From assembly GCA_024243835.1 (NCBI GenBank), contig JALPMN010000589.1:1-25703 (forward strand): 25,703 bases of DNA, written 5' to 3'. Below, one piece after another: positions 25,047 through 25,703 of this stretch (positions are counted from its first letter, which is position 1; every line of letters begins with the position of its first letter). Made by a program: the position numbers and the translations under genes. Below the pieces are notes generated by a model that saw nothing but the letters and a program-made list of their open reading frames with translations, had not been told where the DNA came from and made no database searches. The DNA is from Enteropsectra breve (taxonomy: Eukaryota; Microsporidia).

Positions 25047-25110
25047 CTAAAATTATCCTTTTTTGAAAGTTAAAATTATTTTTTTTGAAAGTTTAAATTA
25101 TTCTGTTTAA
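25047..25110. repeat. 22-23-bp AT-rich tandem repeat
   Basis: CTAAAATTATCCTTTTTTGA, then TTAAAATTATTTTTTTTGAA, then a partial TTTAAATTATTCTG form about 2.7 diverged copies just upstream of member G. Confidence 0.65.
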
Positions 25111-25226
25111 AAATTTATTTTTCAGAAATATCAGCTGTCAAATATAATAGCAGACATTTTAAAGACTTATAGAATACTACTGGCACTAAAAATTTCAAAC
25201 TATAGAAATTCAGTCATTGATAGATT

Positions 25227-25703
25227 TTATTTTTTGCTTTTTATAAATTTTGCATACTCCATAGAGCATTCTTCGTATTTCTCATACGTTGTGATGAACT
25301 GTGCCACCCATCCACTCAAAGGCGCTGTGCTTCTTTTCTCTCCGAATCGGCTGTCCAACAGAAAAATAGCACCCCAGTCGTTCGCATGTCTTATGGCTCT
25401 GCCCAGTGCCTGGTTCAGTGCCCTGTAGGCCTGGGCCTCGTACCACTGCCGTCCGTTAAACTGCCGTGCACTGAATCTTTCGTTGTATTCCTTTTTTGCT
25501 GCTATCTGTGGATCCTTCACACTTGGAAATGGAATTCCAATTGCCACCACTGCCCGGGCGTATTCGTCTTTGAAGTCGATTCCTTCCGATGCCTTTCCCC
25601 TGAACACACAGAGGAGTATCGATGGCTTCTTGGCCTCGATCTTCGCCCGGTACTTCTTGAGCGCAGCCTCAAACTCGGCCATTCCCCCGGCCTTCGGTTC
25701 AAC
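25227..25703 (-). CDS. FANCJ/BRIP1-like DNA helicase (Rad3/XPD family), C-terminal part
   Basis: The gene continues beyond the right edge; 158 residues are visible, open to the last base. Motif V is seen in VFRGKASEGIDF followed by AVVAIGIPFPSVKDPQ, and motif VI in QALGRAIRHANDWGAI with the essential Gln and Arg residues. NGRQWYEAQAYRALNQALGR is especially close to FANCJ rather than to XPD, RTEL1 or Chl1. FANCJ-type helicases are iron-sulfur, 5'-3' enzymes that unwind G-quadruplexes and repair intermediates; the Fe-S and ATP-binding parts lie outside the window. The visible protein ends about 60 residues after motif VI, so there is little C-terminal extension. An ATG at 25682 lies inside the helicase domain and is not the start. 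Base composition is markedly more GC-rich than in the family array. Confidence 0.9.
   Translation of the reverse strand, partial: VEPKAGGMAEFEAALKKYRAKIEAKKPSILLCVFRGKASEGIDFKDEYARAVVAIGIPFPSVKDPQIAAKKEYNERFSARQFNGRQWYEAQAYRALNQALGRAIRHANDWGAIFLLDSRFGEKRSTAPLSGWVAQFITTYEKYEECSMEYAKFIKSKK

Overview
The window most likely comes from a microsporidian nuclear genome. The evidence is: eukaryotic tRNA genes for Gly(GCC) and Lys(UUU), a cytosolic-type Hsp90, short reduced versions of eukaryotic proteins (UPF2-like, Nse1-like, FANCJ-like helicase), no intron needed in any clear gene, AT-rich spacers, and a CCC-type motif a few bases before most start codons, which is a hallmark of microsporidian promoters. 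The species cannot be named from the sequence.

Layout. Bases 1-937 hold only repeats. Then come tRNA-Gly, a UPF2-like gene (-), a RING-H2 membrane protein (-), tRNA-Lys (-), two tandem paralogous multi-pass proteins that align with the CAAX protease Ste24 but lack its zinc ligands (-), and Hsp90 (+) with heat-shock-element-like palindromes. From 11.1 kb to 25.0 kb seven members of one paralogous family lie on the minus strand. They are interrupted by a plus-strand multi-pass membrane protein with a hexapeptide repeat and by two conserved minus-strand genes, glyoxalase II and an Nse1-like SMC5/6 subunit. The window ends inside a FANCJ-type helicase gene.

The main discovery candidate is the seven-member family. 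Six members have a short N-terminal hydrophobic anchor or a remnant of one; the seventh has its anchor cut off by an in-frame stop. A variable linker follows, then a core of about 230 residues. I read the core as a ubiquitin-specific-protease (C19) fold that has lost both the Cys box and the His (GHY) box. This is motif-level inference by eye and needs profile or structure tests. Together with the Ste24-like pair, the window would then hold two separate expanded families of apparently dead peptidases, both membrane-associated, which suggests reuse as scaffolds or binding proteins.

Regulation looks simple. Twelve of the genes share the CCC signal directly before the ATG. Hsp90 instead has a TATA-like box and two TTCTAGAA palindromes. 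Several start codons were re-chosen using the CCC signal and paralogue alignment.
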